Shown in pieces: positions 25,852 to 34,326 of a DNA stretch of 64,000 nt (the stretch's first letter is position 1; the number at the start of each line of letters is the position of its first letter). The DNA lies in NCBI RefSeq assembly GCF_016862895.1, contig NZ_BONV01000026.1:120773-184772 (forward strand), read 5' to 3'. The translations under genes and the position numbers were made by a program. Under the pieces are notes generated by a model. It ran no database searches, was not told where the DNA came from, and was given only the letters and a program-made list of their open reading frames with translations. This stretch comes from Planotetraspora kaengkrachanensis (lineage in GTDB: Bacteria > Actinomycetota > Actinomycetes > Streptosporangiales > Streptosporangiaceae).

Positions 25852-26384
25852 GCCTGCGGTGAGGGTGGGCTTTGCCGAACCGGGATGCATGGCAGACGCA
25901 TGCTGGCGAGCCCGTTACTCGGGGCCTCTTTACCCTCTGGTTGCCGGGGTGTGGGCACCCTTTCCTTGACCTCGCCCCTGACTTGCTCTTTGCCAGGAAG
26001 GCTTTGCCCGGATGCGCCGTCAACCCCATGGGGCGAGGGCCTCAGCCTCGGTGTATCCGGCACTTCGGCGTTCCGACCTCGTGGTCTGCCCTTGGGGGAA
26101 GGGGTAGATCTTCTGGGTATTATGGGGTCTTTGCTTGGTTATCTCCTGACTTGTCTTGTAGAGTCCCAATTGCTACCAACAAGTGGCAAAGTCCAGGAGA
26201 AGAGATCGGCGGTGGGCGACCCCACTGCGGCCTCACTCCAGATCCTTTCGGACCACGTCTGACATACGGCGGCCTCCGGGCCGGTCCTCATAGCTTCCGC
26301 GCCTGAGCGTGTGTCTAACGGGCGATCGATGTTCTCGCCCGGCCGGCGACAGCGTTCCACGGCCAGTCCGAACCGAGAGGTTCG
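25852..26384. other. Non-coding stretch upstream of the beta-barrel gene, locally AT-richer
   Basis: No supported gene. Base composition is visibly lower in GC than nearby genes, with T-rich runs around 26100-26170. A weak promoter-like pair (TTGGTT at 26135 and TAGAGT at 26159, 18-bp spacing) would give a leader of about 215 nt to the next gene. Small hairpins such as GTGGG/CCCAC near 26211-26224 are present. It could be a structured leader, but I recognise no riboswitch. Confidence 0.4.
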
Positions 26385-27077
26385 ATGCCGACGCAAAGTC
26401 GCTCATCCAGTCGTCTCACGAAAGATCCCCGGCCTTCCATGAAGACCTATCTCGATCCGCGTACCAAAGCCGTAGTAGGCATGTGTACCAACGCCGTCCG
26501 CGACCTGGTCGGCAAGGGCGCCCGCGGGGTGCGGGCCCACCGGACCGTCTCGTCCGTGACCACGGCGGCCTGCGCCGCCATGATCGGCGCATCCATCATG
26601 GGCGCCGCTCCGGTCGTGAAGCCGGCGAGCGACACCATCGTCTCCCCGGCCGGCGTCCAGAACGAGCAGGTTCTGCTGCGCGGCTCGACCAGCGGTTCGT
26701 ACTTCTGGGACGACGGCTCCGGCCGCCAGGGGGACACCGGCCAGCCCGCGATCGGCAAGCCGATGCAGCAGGGTCTGTTCGCCAGCCCCAGCTGGCCGCT
26801 CGGCACCGAGGGTTACGTCTTCTACAACGGCCGCAAGGCCAAGTTCTTCATCGGCGACCGCGGTCCCGGCAACCCGTCGAACGACGGCGTCATGCTCGAC
26901 ATCGACGGCAAGACCTTCGCCGACCTCGTCGGCACCAGCTGGAACTCCGACACCCTGACGGTGGGCGGCTCCCAGGGCCACATCGACGTGGAATACGTGG
27001 TCACCAAGTGGGGTGCGGGCCCCGGCAAGCGCGGCGAGCCGGTCCCCTTCTCCAGCGGGGCGTGGAGCAACAGCTGA
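26385..27077 (+). CDS. Exported protein with RlpA-like double-psi beta-barrel
   Basis: A 230-aa protein. The basic N-terminus leads to a hydrophobic segment at about 58-78 (SVTTAACAAMIGASIMGAAP), a late signal or anchor. The C-terminal half resembles the double-psi beta-barrel of RlpA and expansin-type proteins (KFFIGDRGPG, GVMLDIDGKTFA), which act on or bind peptidoglycan glycan strands. The ATG at 26385 has GAGAGG close upstream; an ATG at 26439 would give 212 aa and a more normal signal peptide, so the start is uncertain. It is preceded by an unusually long non-coding region. Confidence 0.75.
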   Translation: MPTQSRSSSRLTKDPRPSMKTYLDPRTKAVVGMCTNAVRDLVGKGARGVRAHRTVSSVTTAACAAMIGASIMGAAPVVKPASDTIVSPAGVQNEQVLLRGSTSGSYFWDDGSGRQGDTGQPAIGKPMQQGLFASPSWPLGTEGYVFYNGRKAKFFIGDRGPGNPSNDGVMLDIDGKTFADLVGTSWNSDTLTVGGSQGHIDVEYVVTKWGAGPGKRGEPVPFSSGAWSNS

Positions 27078-27168
27078 GCCCGGGAGGGGCGCCCTTCGCG
27101 GGCGACCTCGCACCCGATTACCGATGTGCGTGCCGTCCCCGGGACTGCTAAGGTTACGCACGTCGCAG

Positions 27169-27242
27169 GCGCCGCTAGCTCAGTTGGTTAGAGCAGCTGA
27201 CTCTTAATCAGCGGGTCCGGGGTTCGAGTCCCTGGCGGCGCA
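27169..27242 (+). tRNA. tRNA-Lys (anticodon CTT)
   Basis: The cloverleaf folds fully: acceptor GCGCCGC/GCGGCGC, D-loop AGCTCAGTTGGTTAGAGC, anticodon stem GCTGA/TCAGC around loop CTCTTAA (anticodon CTT), T-loop GGTTCGAGTCC. CCA is not encoded. A -10-like TAAGGT lies about 15 bp upstream. Its 3' end recurs, slightly damaged, at 29575. Confidence 0.97.
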
Positions 27243-27248
27243 CAGACA

Positions 27249-27288
27249 GAAACCCCAGCTTGGGTCATCGAGCTGGGGTTTCTTCGTT
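27249..27288 (+). terminator. tRNA-Lys terminator
   Basis: GAAACCCCAGCT (27249-27260) pairs with AGCTGGGGTTTC (27271-27282), 12 perfect pairs with a 10-nt loop, followed by TTCGTT. It directly follows the tRNA. Confidence 0.88.
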
Positions 27289-27392
27289 CGTCTCGCCTGA
27301 TCGGCCCGCCTGAGCTCCGGGATCGCGTCGGATGCCAACTGGATGCAGGAACGAAAGACGCCGGAATTGCGCCTGTCGTCCGGCGCGCCGAT

Positions 27393-27680
27393 CTATCGCG
27401 CCTCGCCCAACAGAATCCGCAGGAACAGACCGTGGGCGGAGGGAATGTTCAGCCAATCGCTTTCCCTTACGACCGCCTGATCTTCACGACGGACGGTCTT
27501 GCGTACGAAGCCCAGCCCACCCGCGTGGCACAACTCGAAGATCGTCGCCAGACATTCACAGGTGTGGGCGGTGATCCGGATGCGGTCGACTCGGCCGTTG
27601 GTCTGGTGCCAGGAGAGTGTTTCGCAGTTGACTCGGCGGGTGCCGGGGTGAGGACCGTGGAACTCCTCGGGGAGTGCCAT
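27393..27680 (-). CDS. Hypothetical protein of the XRE-linked island
   Basis: A 95-aa protein of unknown function, starting MALPEEFHGPHPG, with two Cys in an HTCECLATIF segment. GAGGGAAGGG lies upstream of the ATG and the preceding gene's stop overlaps the region immediately before it, so the two are probably co-translated. It lies inside the segment bounded by tRNA-Lys and its degenerate 3' copy. No domain recognised. Confidence 0.6.
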   Translation of the reverse strand: MALPEEFHGPHPGTRRVNCETLSWHQTNGRVDRIRITAHTCECLATIFELCHAGGLGFVRKTVRREDQAVVRESDWLNIPSAHGLFLRILLGEAR

Positions 27681-27681
27681 G

Positions 27682-27885
27682 TCATCGGACCCTTCCCTCG
27701 AATCGTTCGACGAGGTCACGTAGGGCGTACTCGACGCGGGCGAGCACGAGTTCCTGGACCAGGGGCGTCTCCTCAGGAAGCTGGTAGCCGTGTCGTTCCA
27801 GGACCTGGCAGATGTCGGCGAGAAGCTGCGGCGCAAGGCGCGCGGGCATGGGTGAGTGGCTAATGAGTCCGCGTACGGCGACCAT
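27682..27885 (-). CDS. Small hypothetical protein of the XRE-linked island
   Basis: A 67-aa helical protein (HGYQLPEETPLVQELVLARVEYAL). Its stop lies one base before the start of the next small gene. The ATG at 27885 is one of several possible starts; MPARLAPQLL at 27849 is an alternative. Upstream sits the CGCAACAT direct repeat shared with the other transcription unit of the island. Function unknown. Confidence 0.5.
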   Translation of the reverse strand: MVAVRGLISHSPMPARLAPQLLADICQVLERHGYQLPEETPLVQELVLARVEYALRDLVERFEGRVR

Positions 27886-27920
27886 GCTTCGACCGTAGGA
27901 ACGGGCCCTGCTCGAATCCA

Positions 27921-27940
27921 TGATGTTGCGGAATGTTGCG
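27921..27940 (-). promoter_or_regulatory. Direct-repeat element, copy 1 (XRE island)
   Basis: TGATGTTGCGGAATGTTGCG on the plus strand (two CGCAACAT units 10 bp apart on the minus strand), about 36 bp upstream of the 67-aa gene. It differs at one base from the copy at 29511-29530. Confidence 0.6.
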
Positions 27941-28792
27941 TCAATTCGCGAGGTCGCGGAGCGCAGAGACGATCAACTCCCGGGCGGCCTCGCCATACTG
28001 TGCGACCGAGGTCAGTAGGCCGAACATGCGCACATAGAGGTCCAGTTCGCCCGGGCGGGTCACCTCAATCCCTGCGGTCGGCGTCTCCAAGATGGCCAGC
28101 TCATCATCGAAGATCCAGAACCCGGAAGAGGCGACACAGGGCCGCACGATCATCATCGGGATGATCCCCAGGGACACGTTGGGCAGCCGTTGCACCGCCA
28201 GTAGCCGCTCCAATTGCCCAGCCTGCACAGCGGCGCCGCCGAACCATACCCGCAGCGCCTGCTCCTCGATCACGACCTCGATCCGCCTGGCCGGATCGCG
28301 GACGACCTGTTGCCGCCGGATGCGGGCAGCGATCGCCTCGTCCAGATCGTTCGGCGTTTCCAGGAACTCGATCCAGAAGCTCAACATCGCTGCCGCGTAC
28401 TCCGGGGTCTGAAACAGGCCAGGGATCACGTTGTGCTCGTAGATCCGGAAACGGGTAGTCCGCTCGTACAAGGGGACCGAGGTGCGCATGAGGCGTTTCA
28501 TTCCGGCGCGGGTCTGCCGCTTGTACTCCTGATACATCGACTCCAGCGCGCGGACGTCGGCGAGGAGATCAGGAAGTTGATCCTCGGCGTCGCAGAGCCG
28601 GCACCACAGGCGGAGTTCAGCCTCGGTCGGGGTCTTGTTCCCGTTCTCCAGGCGGGACACCTTGGTGAAATGCCAGCCGGCGATGGCGGCCAAGGCCCGT
28701 CCGGTCAGGCCGGAACTGCGGCGGATCTCGCGTAGCCGCCGGGCGAGGTTCTCGGCGGCCTGCCTGGCGGGGCTAAGCGGGCGTGTACTCAC
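27941..28792 (-). CDS. XRE-family regulator with DUF5753 (WhiJ-like)
   Basis: A 283-aa regulator. The Cro/C1-type HTH is at residues about 15-70 (LREIRRSSGLTGRALAAIAGW, then FTKVSRLENGNKTP). A DUF5753 domain fills the rest (LYERTTRFRIYEHNVIPGLFQTPEYA is characteristic). Such proteins pair with small acidic partners in many actinobacterial WhiJ-like loci linked to development. The GTG at 28792 overlaps the upstream DUF6879 gene by 20 bp, showing an operon. Confidence 0.9.
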   Translation of the reverse strand: MSTRPLSPARQAAENLARRLREIRRSSGLTGRALAAIAGWHFTKVSRLENGNKTPTEAELRLWCRLCDAEDQLPDLLADVRALESMYQEYKRQTRAGMKRLMRTSVPLYERTTRFRIYEHNVIPGLFQTPEYAAAMLSFWIEFLETPNDLDEAIAARIRRQQVVRDPARRIEVVIEEQALRVWFGGAAVQAGQLERLLAVQRLPNVSLGIIPMMIVRPCVASSGFWIFDDELAILETPTAGIEVTRPGELDLYVRMFGLLTSVAQYGEAARELIVSALRDLAN

Positions 28793-29288
28793 GGTGCGGG
28801 ATCGCCAGTTTCCATACCCCGTCGAAGGCGGTACGGCACAGCGCCACGTCAGCGGGGTCGGTGGAGGTCTCCATGCCCGCGCCGAGTCCGTCGCCGGTGT
28901 AGTGCAGGAAGATGACCAGCCTGTCGTCAAGGAGGTAGAAGTCGTTGCCGGGCAGGGCGATCGAGGAGACCAGCCGCCGGGGCACCCACCGGATGTCCTC
29001 TCCGGCGTCGACCATCGGCTGCGCGATGGAGTAGGACCACTGCTGGTAGATGCTGAGCGGTTCCGATATGACCCGCGCTCGCCGTACACTCCGCCCTGCC
29101 TTGGTGTGGACGCGCAGGTCGGTGCACCAGTCGGCGAGCCAGGTTAGGTCGTCAGGTTCTCCGGCGGCCCATTCAGCCAGGTGAGGCAACTCGGTCTCGG
29201 TGCCGTAGGCGTCGCGTACCTCCAGGTGGTCAGCGCTGGAGGTGATGCCTTTGAGGAGTCGGTGAAACTCCTCATCAGTGATCGTCAC
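28773..29288 (-). CDS. DUF6879 family protein
   Basis: A 171-aa soluble protein (ITDEEFHRLLKG at the start, IRWVPRRLVSSIALPGNDFYLLDD in the middle). It matches the uncharacterised family usually encoded next to XRE/DUF5753 regulators. GTG start, overlapping the stop of the small upstream gene by 4 bp; its own 3' end overlaps the XRE gene. A role as the regulator's partner is inferred from repeated linkage. Confidence 0.82.
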   Translation of the reverse strand: MTITDEEFHRLLKGITSSADHLEVRDAYGTETELPHLAEWAAGEPDDLTWLADWCTDLRVHTKAGRSVRRARVISEPLSIYQQWSYSIAQPMVDAGEDIRWVPRRLVSSIALPGNDFYLLDDRLVIFLHYTGDGLGAGMETSTDPADVALCRTAFDGVWKLAIPHREYTPA

Positions 29289-29494
29289 TGCTCCACCGTA
29301 CGGAAGAACAGTGGCACCAAGCGATCGGGGATCTCCACCACGGTCTCGTTCTCGGGGATGTCCATCTGCTGCAGTGTCTCCTGGTCGCTGACGACCCAGC
29401 CCTGGACCAGCCAGCTGCCGCGATCGGTCTTGTAGAGGGAGGGGCACTGATTGGGGTTGCTGTCAGGGTCCTTGCCGATGAACGTAATCCGCAT
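29285..29494 (-). CDS. Small conserved protein upstream of DUF6879/XRE
   Basis: A 69-aa protein beginning MRITFIGKDPDSNPN, with a Tyr/Trp-rich middle (WLVQGWVV) and a Pro/Glu-rich end. This type recurs as the first gene of XRE/DUF6879 loci. GGGAGG lies 7 nt before the ATG. First gene of a three-gene operon, with the direct-repeat element 17 bp upstream. Function unknown. Confidence 0.75.
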   Translation of the reverse strand: MRITFIGKDPDSNPNQCPSLYKTDRGSWLVQGWVVSDQETLQQMDIPENETVVEIPDRLVPLFFRTVEQ

Positions 29495-29510
29495 ACTTGA
29501 CCTCCCGGCC

Positions 29511-29530
29511 TGATGTTGCGAAATGTTGCG
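29511..29530 (-). promoter_or_regulatory. Direct-repeat element, copy 2 (XRE island)
   Basis: TGATGTTGCGAAATGTTGCG on the plus strand, 17-36 bp upstream of the 69-aa gene. With the copy at 27921-27940 it marks both transcription units of the island and is a plausible XRE operator. Confidence 0.6.
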
Positions 29531-29574
29531 GGCATTTCGATGCTGGGTCGTACATCGCGGCTCGTCAAGCGCAT

Positions 29575-29604
29575 CGGGGTCCGGGTTCGAGTCCCTGGGG
29601 CGCA
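29575..29604 (+). other. Degenerate copy of the tRNA-Lys 3' end (candidate att remnant)
   Basis: This stretch reproduces the last 31 nt of the tRNA-Lys (T-arm GGTTCGAGTCCCTGG, acceptor GGCGCA) except for two single-base deletions. With the intact tRNA it brackets 2.3 kb of XRE-island genes, as direct repeats left by tRNA-targeted integration would. No integrase remains. Confidence 0.65.
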
Positions 29605-29767
29605 CGTCACAGATTGATCGGACATGTCCGCGGAGAGCCTTCGCGTGGTAACGGTAAAGGCGGAAGATCCCATTGCCGGCCGGGGGGAAACCGACGCGCG
29701 GAGGCCTGATGCGTGCCAGGGGAATGACCGGATGATCGCGCTAAATCCCCCGACTGAGAGGTGACCG

Positions 29768-30301
29768 GTGGCGGAGTTCGCACCTGGACAGACCGCGCTC
29801 GTGATCCACGTGCCCGAGGCGGAGTCCGTGGTGGGAGCCTGGCGGCGGCGGTTCGACTCCTCCGCCGCCCACGGCGTTCCCGCGCACGTGACCGTGCTCT
29901 ATCCCTTCCTCGACGCCGATCGCGTCGACGCCGGGGTCGTGGCCGCGCTGGGTGAGCTGTTCGCCGCTCGTGCCGCGTTCGACGCGCGGTTCCCTGCCTG
30001 TGGACGTTTCCCCGACGTGATCTACCTGACCCCCGATCCCGACGCGCCGTTCCGGGAGCTGACCGAGGCGGTCGCGGCGCGCTGGCCCGAGGCCCCGCCG
30101 TACGGGGGGCAGTTCGAGGTGATCCTGCCCCACCTGACCGTGGCCGACGGCGTGCCGCCCGACATCCAGGACATGATCGAGGCCGAGTTGTCGGGGCGGC
30201 TGCCGGTGGTCACCCGCGTCCGCGCCGTGGCGCTGGAGACCTTCGACGGAGCGCTGTGGAAGGAGACGGCGTCCTTCCCTCTCGGCTGCCCGGAGGTGTG
30301 A
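29768..30301 (+). CDS. 2'-5' RNA ligase-like (2H phosphoesterase) protein
   Basis: A 177-aa 2H-superfamily protein with the two catalytic HxT motifs, H40-T42 (HVTVLYPF) and H122-T124 (HLTVAD). These act on 2',3'-cyclic phosphate or related RNA/nucleotide ends. GAGAGGTGACCG precedes the GTG. It lies just outside the tRNA-bounded island, with the same strand and close spacing as the Mrr-like gene that follows. Substrate unknown. Confidence 0.88.
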   Translation: MAEFAPGQTALVIHVPEAESVVGAWRRRFDSSAAHGVPAHVTVLYPFLDADRVDAGVVAALGELFAARAAFDARFPACGRFPDVIYLTPDPDAPFRELTEAVAARWPEAPPYGGQFEVILPHLTVADGVPPDIQDMIEAELSGRLPVVTRVRAVALETFDGALWKETASFPLGCPEV

Positions 30302-30371
30302 GCCGGGCGCACGGTTTTGTCGGTCGGGCCGACCAGACTCGGCAGGGTCTTCACCGATCCTGGAGGTCTCG

Positions 30372-31100
30372 ATGGCGAGGCGTAGATCACCAGTGCGGAA
30401 CCGGCGCGGGCGGGGCGCCGGCGGGAACGGGCTGTTGCCGACGTTGTCCGTCGTGGTGGTTCTCGTGGCGGCGGCCGAGGCCGTCCGATGGGCGGGGTGG
30501 GCGGCGCTCCTCACGGTCGCCGTGGTCGCCGTCGTCGTGCCGGTCGCCGCCGTCGTCGTGATCCGCAGGATGGGGGCGGCCTACCGCCGGGACGCGCTGC
30601 GCAGGGCCGGGCTCGACCGGCTCGATCCGCGGCGGTTCGAGGAGCTCGCGGCCGAACTGCTGCGCCGGGACGGCTTCCGCAAGGTCACCGTCGTCGGAGG
30701 GGCGGGTGACCGGGGCGTCGACGTGCTCGGCGTCGCCCCGGACGGCGGACGCTACGCGATCCAGTGCAAGTACTACACGCGTGCCGTCGGCCCGGGCCAG
30801 GTCCGTGATTTCGTCGGCGCCCTGCAGGCCAGGCCGTACCGGGATCACCGGGGGGTCCTGATCACCTCACACCGGCTCAGCGCGGAGGCGGCCAGGACGG
30901 CACGCGATCACGACCTGGTCGTCATCGACCGCGACCGGCTGGGCGACTGGCTGCTCGACGCCTACCGCCTCGGGCCCGGCAGGCGGTCGCCGGTGTGGCT
31001 GGCCCGGCTGCGCCGTGGCAGGGGGAGTCCCGACGAGGGTTCCCGCGTCCCGGAGCCGGAGCCGGGGCCGGGCGGTGGCGAGGTCGACGGGCCGGGCTGA
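30372..31100 (+). CDS. Mrr-like restriction endonuclease, membrane-anchored
   Basis: A 242-aa protein. Two N-terminal hydrophobic helices (residues 21-65) anchor a PD-(D/E)xK nuclease domain: E90 or E95, D117 (DRGVDV) and Q131-x-K133 (QCKYY). These are the active-site residues of the Mrr_cat family, which cuts modified or foreign DNA. The C-terminal 40 residues are charged and disordered. GGAGG precedes the ATG. No methyltransferase of a restriction pair is adjacent (the next gene is a small-molecule type), so target specificity is unknown. Confidence 0.88.
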   Translation: MARRRSPVRNRRGRGAGGNGLLPTLSVVVVLVAAAEAVRWAGWAALLTVAVVAVVVPVAAVVVIRRMGAAYRRDALRRAGLDRLDPRRFEELAAELLRRDGFRKVTVVGGAGDRGVDVLGVAPDGGRYAIQCKYYTRAVGPGQVRDFVGALQARPYRDHRGVLITSHRLSAEAARTARDHDLVVIDRDRLGDWLLDAYRLGPGRRSPVWLARLRRGRGSPDEGSRVPEPEPGPGGGEVDGPG

Positions 31101-31160
31101 TCCGGACAAGATGATCCGGCCATGATGATCGGCTCGCTGCCGTCCGGGAAGGGCTCGACG

Positions 31161-31835
31161 ATGAGACTGCTCGACGACGAGACGTTGGAGCACTCCGCGG
31201 TGGTGGCCAACCGCACGATGAACCGTGAACGCGGCCTGACCGGCTCCGGCGGCTACGGGCGCGCGCTGGGGCTCGACGTGCTCGACGTCCTGCGATCCCG
31301 GCCGTCCACCCGGCCGGTCGTGCGATGGCTCGACCTGTGTTGCGGTGAGGCGCGGGCGCTTCTCGAGGCGTCCGAGGCGCTGGGAGACGACGCGGAGATC
31401 GTGGGAGTCGACCTCGTGGACTTCTTCGCCGGTCCCTCCCGGCCGCCGAGGTTGCGGCTGATCACCGCGTCGATCACGACGTGGGAGCCCGATGAGCAGT
31501 TCGACCTGATCACCTGCGTGCACGGCCTGCATTACGTCGGCGACAAACTCGGTGTGCTCTCCCGGATTCCCGCGTGGCTGACGGACGGCGGCATGTTCGT
31601 CGGCGACTTCGACCCGGGGTGCGTCCGGCTGGAGGACGGCTCGCCGGCGGGACGCCGCCTGGCCGCCGCGCTCAGGGCATCGGGGTTCGCCTACGACTCG
31701 CGGCGTCACCGGATCACCTGCGGGAGCGGCGGCGGTGGCGGCCTGCCCTATCGATACCTCGGATCCGACGCCGCCGCCGGGCCGAACTACACCGGCCAAC
31801 CGGCCGTCGACTCCTACTACTCCTTCACGGGTTGA
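31161..31835 (+). CDS. SAM-dependent methyltransferase
   Basis: A 224-aa class I methyltransferase: motif I is WLDLCCGEA (residues about 54-62), motif II VGVDLVD, motif IV-like DLITCVHGLHYV. I chose ATG 31161, which has AAGGG 7 nt upstream; ATGs at 31122 and 31125 lack one. The substrate is not indicated. A DUF1963 gene follows after 5 bp and is probably co-transcribed. Confidence 0.8.
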   Translation: MRLLDDETLEHSAVVANRTMNRERGLTGSGGYGRALGLDVLDVLRSRPSTRPVVRWLDLCCGEARALLEASEALGDDAEIVGVDLVDFFAGPSRPPRLRLITASITTWEPDEQFDLITCVHGLHYVGDKLGVLSRIPAWLTDGGMFVGDFDPGCVRLEDGSPAGRRLAAALRASGFAYDSRRHRITCGSGGGGGLPYRYLGSDAAAGPNYTGQPAVDSYYSFTG

Positions 31836-31840
31836 ACACG

Positions 31841-32713
31841 ATGGAGAATCCGCCCGGAGCCCGCGCCGTGACCAGGGAGCACCTGACCGGCCTGGCGCGC
31901 GCCCACCTGCCCGAGGACGTCGCCGACACCTGGACGTCCCTGCTCAGACCCGGCCTGCGGCTCACGCACGCGCGAGACGGGGATCGGGTGGCGGGGCACC
32001 TCGGCGGAGACCCGATCCTTCCTGAGGACGTCCCCTGGCCCGTGTGGGAGGACCGAGGGCCGCTCACGTTCATCGCGGCCCTGGACTGCTCGGCCCTGGA
32101 GCCTGCGGCGTATGCCGGCGGGGTGCCGTCCGGCGGGGTCCTGTCGTTCTTCTACTTCGACGGTCAGATCGACGACGGTGAGGAGATCGTCGGTCCCTGG
32201 GATCCGGCGACCCAGGCGGGAGCCCGCGTGCTCTACGTTCCCGCCGCGGCCGAGGCGTCGCCGCGTGAGGCGCCCGAGGGGATCGAGCCGTATCCCCGCG
32301 TGCCCCTCAGCGCGCACGCCGCCGTGACGGTCCCGACGCCCACTCACCCGGTGCTCGTCGCGTCGTTCGGAGGAGACCTCGAGGCGATCAAGGGTCATCC
32401 GGTGTCGGCGCGGGCCTTCCGCAGGAACCTTCCGCCGTCCGGCGACATCGGCCATCGGGTGGGCGGATACGCCGCTCCCGTACAGGCTGACGTGGAGTAC
32501 GAGGTCGCCCAGGTCGCTCTCGGGGGTGTGGACTGGCGCGATCCGCGGCTTCAGGATGAGGCCGCACATTGGGTGCTCCTCGCCCAGTTCGACAGCGACG
32601 GCCGCGCGAACATGATGTGGGGAGACGCCGGCGCGCTCTATTGGCTGATCCGGCCGGAGGATCTCGCGGCCGGGCGGTTCGACCGGGCGCTGTTCACCTG
32701 GCAGTGCTGCTGA
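31841..32713 (+). CDS. DUF1963 (YwqG-like) protein
   Basis: A 290-aa soluble protein matching the YwqG/DUF1963 family (GGDPILPEDVPWPVWEDRGPL, LSFFYFDG, WVLLAQFDSD). The family's role is unknown; members occur singly or as immunity-like proteins. The ATG at 31841 starts 5 bp after the methyltransferase stop, with a weak ribosome-binding site. Confidence 0.85.
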   Translation: MENPPGARAVTREHLTGLARAHLPEDVADTWTSLLRPGLRLTHARDGDRVAGHLGGDPILPEDVPWPVWEDRGPLTFIAALDCSALEPAAYAGGVPSGGVLSFFYFDGQIDDGEEIVGPWDPATQAGARVLYVPAAAEASPREAPEGIEPYPRVPLSAHAAVTVPTPTHPVLVASFGGDLEAIKGHPVSARAFRRNLPPSGDIGHRVGGYAAPVQADVEYEVAQVALGGVDWRDPRLQDEAAHWVLLAQFDSDGRANMMWGDAGALYWLIRPEDLAAGRFDRALFTWQCC

Positions 32714-32741
32714 GCCCCGCGGTCAGGGGAAAGCTTGGGCA

Positions 32742-34127
32742 TCAGCAGCCGGGAGCGGAATAGGGCGGCGGACGCCAACGGCCGGGGTCGGTGACGCCGG
32801 CCCGGGCGAGGACGCGATCACGCGCGTCCTCGGCGAGCCCGCGCACATGGGCGAAGTCGTGCCCGACCAGCACGCCGTCCCGCTTGACCGGCTTCCCGTC
32901 GACGAACACCGTCTCGACGAGGCCGGGATTGCCGGACTCCACCACCGCGCCCGCCGGATGGTTGAGCGGCCGCATGCCGTACACGTCGGTGCGGAGCAGG
33001 ATCACGTCGGCGCGCTTGCCGGGGGTGAGCGAGCCGACGGTGCCGCCGAGCCAGGCCGCCGTCGCCCCGCCCTGGGTGGCGAATCGGAGCACCTCCACCG
33101 CGGTGATCGGCAGCGGGTCGACGCTCTCGCCCGCCTCGAGGGCGGCCACGTTGACGAGGTAACGGGTGCCGGAGAGCGCGGCCCGCATGGCGCTGAACAT
33201 GTCGCCGCCGACCGACGAGCAGACGTCGACGGACAGGGAGACGGGGATGCCGCGGTCGCGGGCCCGCAGGGTCGACAGCGGGCCATGGCCCATGTGCATC
33301 TCCAACTCGGGGGCGATCGACAGGGCGCCCCCGGTCCTCGCGATGATGTCGTACTCGTCGTCGGCCAGGGTGTTGCCGTGCACGTACGTCGTCCTGGCGT
33401 CGGCCAGGCCGTGCTCGAGCATCCAGGCGACCGGGCGGCTCCTGCCCCACCGCCCGTCGCCGGCGTGGACGGTGACCGGTATGCCGAGCTCCCGGGCGAG
33501 CGCGAAATCACGCAGGGTGACCTCCCGCGTCGCGAACTGCGGACCGCGCGGCGCCAACGCCAGCGTGACGAGCCGGTCTGGCGACGTGAAGTACTTCTCC
33601 GCGACCCGCAGCACGTCCCGCGACTGCGGGACGTCACTGACCGGCAGCCATTCGTCGTTCGCGTTGCCGTACGCCCAGACGGCGCGGATGCCGGAGTCGA
33701 AGACCGCCTGGATCGCGGCGTCGGCGTGCCCGGGCGTGTTGTTGTTGTGCGACCAGTCGACCAGCGTGGTGATCCCGGAGTCGAGCGCGTCGAGCATGGC
33801 GATGAGGTTCGCCGCGTACATGTCCTCCGGCTCGTATGCGCGGCCGAGGACGCCGCGGACGCCGGAGAAATACTGCGCCAGGGTCCAGTCGGTCGACATG
33901 TGGCGGATGAGCGACTGCCAGCTGTGCCGGTGGCTGTCGACGAAACCGGGCAGGGCGATGCGGTCGGCGCCGTCCACCTCCTCGGCGTCCACCGGGCCGA
34001 GGTCCGGTGCGACGGCGGCGATGTCGCGGCCCTCGATGAGGACGTCCGCCCGGGGAAGATCCCCGACGTCGGGATCCTGAGAGAGGACCCAGGCCCCCCT
34101 GATGACGTAGCGAGTCGTCGCGCCCAT
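32742..34127 (-). CDS. Amidohydrolase, cytosine/guanine deaminase-like
   Basis: A 461-aa metal-dependent hydrolase of the amidohydrolase-1 fold. The first metal motif is H66-x-H68 (VDSHRHSW), followed by HAGD and HGNTL His residues. It resembles 8-oxoguanine and chlorohydrolase-type deaminases. GGGGAG precedes the ATG. It is divergent from an M24-fold gene across 199 bp, so the pair may share a promoter region and substrate class (inference). Confidence 0.88.
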   Translation of the reverse strand: MGATTRYVIRGAWVLSQDPDVGDLPRADVLIEGRDIAAVAPDLGPVDAEEVDGADRIALPGFVDSHRHSWQSLIRHMSTDWTLAQYFSGVRGVLGRAYEPEDMYAANLIAMLDALDSGITTLVDWSHNNNTPGHADAAIQAVFDSGIRAVWAYGNANDEWLPVSDVPQSRDVLRVAEKYFTSPDRLVTLALAPRGPQFATREVTLRDFALARELGIPVTVHAGDGRWGRSRPVAWMLEHGLADARTTYVHGNTLADDEYDIIARTGGALSIAPELEMHMGHGPLSTLRARDRGIPVSLSVDVCSSVGGDMFSAMRAALSGTRYLVNVAALEAGESVDPLPITAVEVLRFATQGGATAAWLGGTVGSLTPGKRADVILLRTDVYGMRPLNHPAGAVVESGNPGLVETVFVDGKPVKRDGVLVGHDFAHVRGLAEDARDRVLARAGVTDPGRWRPPPYSAPGC

Positions 34128-34326
34128 GCCCGCTCCCCGTGGATGTGGCGGCGTCGGTTCAGGCACGGCCACCGGCGTGGTCGTCACCTTCCGTCACCTC
34201 CATCTTCTCCCTGCGGCGGTCTCCGCCCCGCTGTCCGGGGGGCCGTACGGAGCCGGGTACATCCAGGCAGGCGGGCCCCTGGATCGAGGGGCGCCGTCGG
34301 GGAGATCGGAAGGAGAGGGGAGAACC

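Noticed and set aside
26140..26384. c-di-AMP (ydaO) riboswitch before the beta-barrel gene
   Set aside because: The leader lacks the conserved GGGGUGAAUC-type and GGGAACC core segments in the right order.
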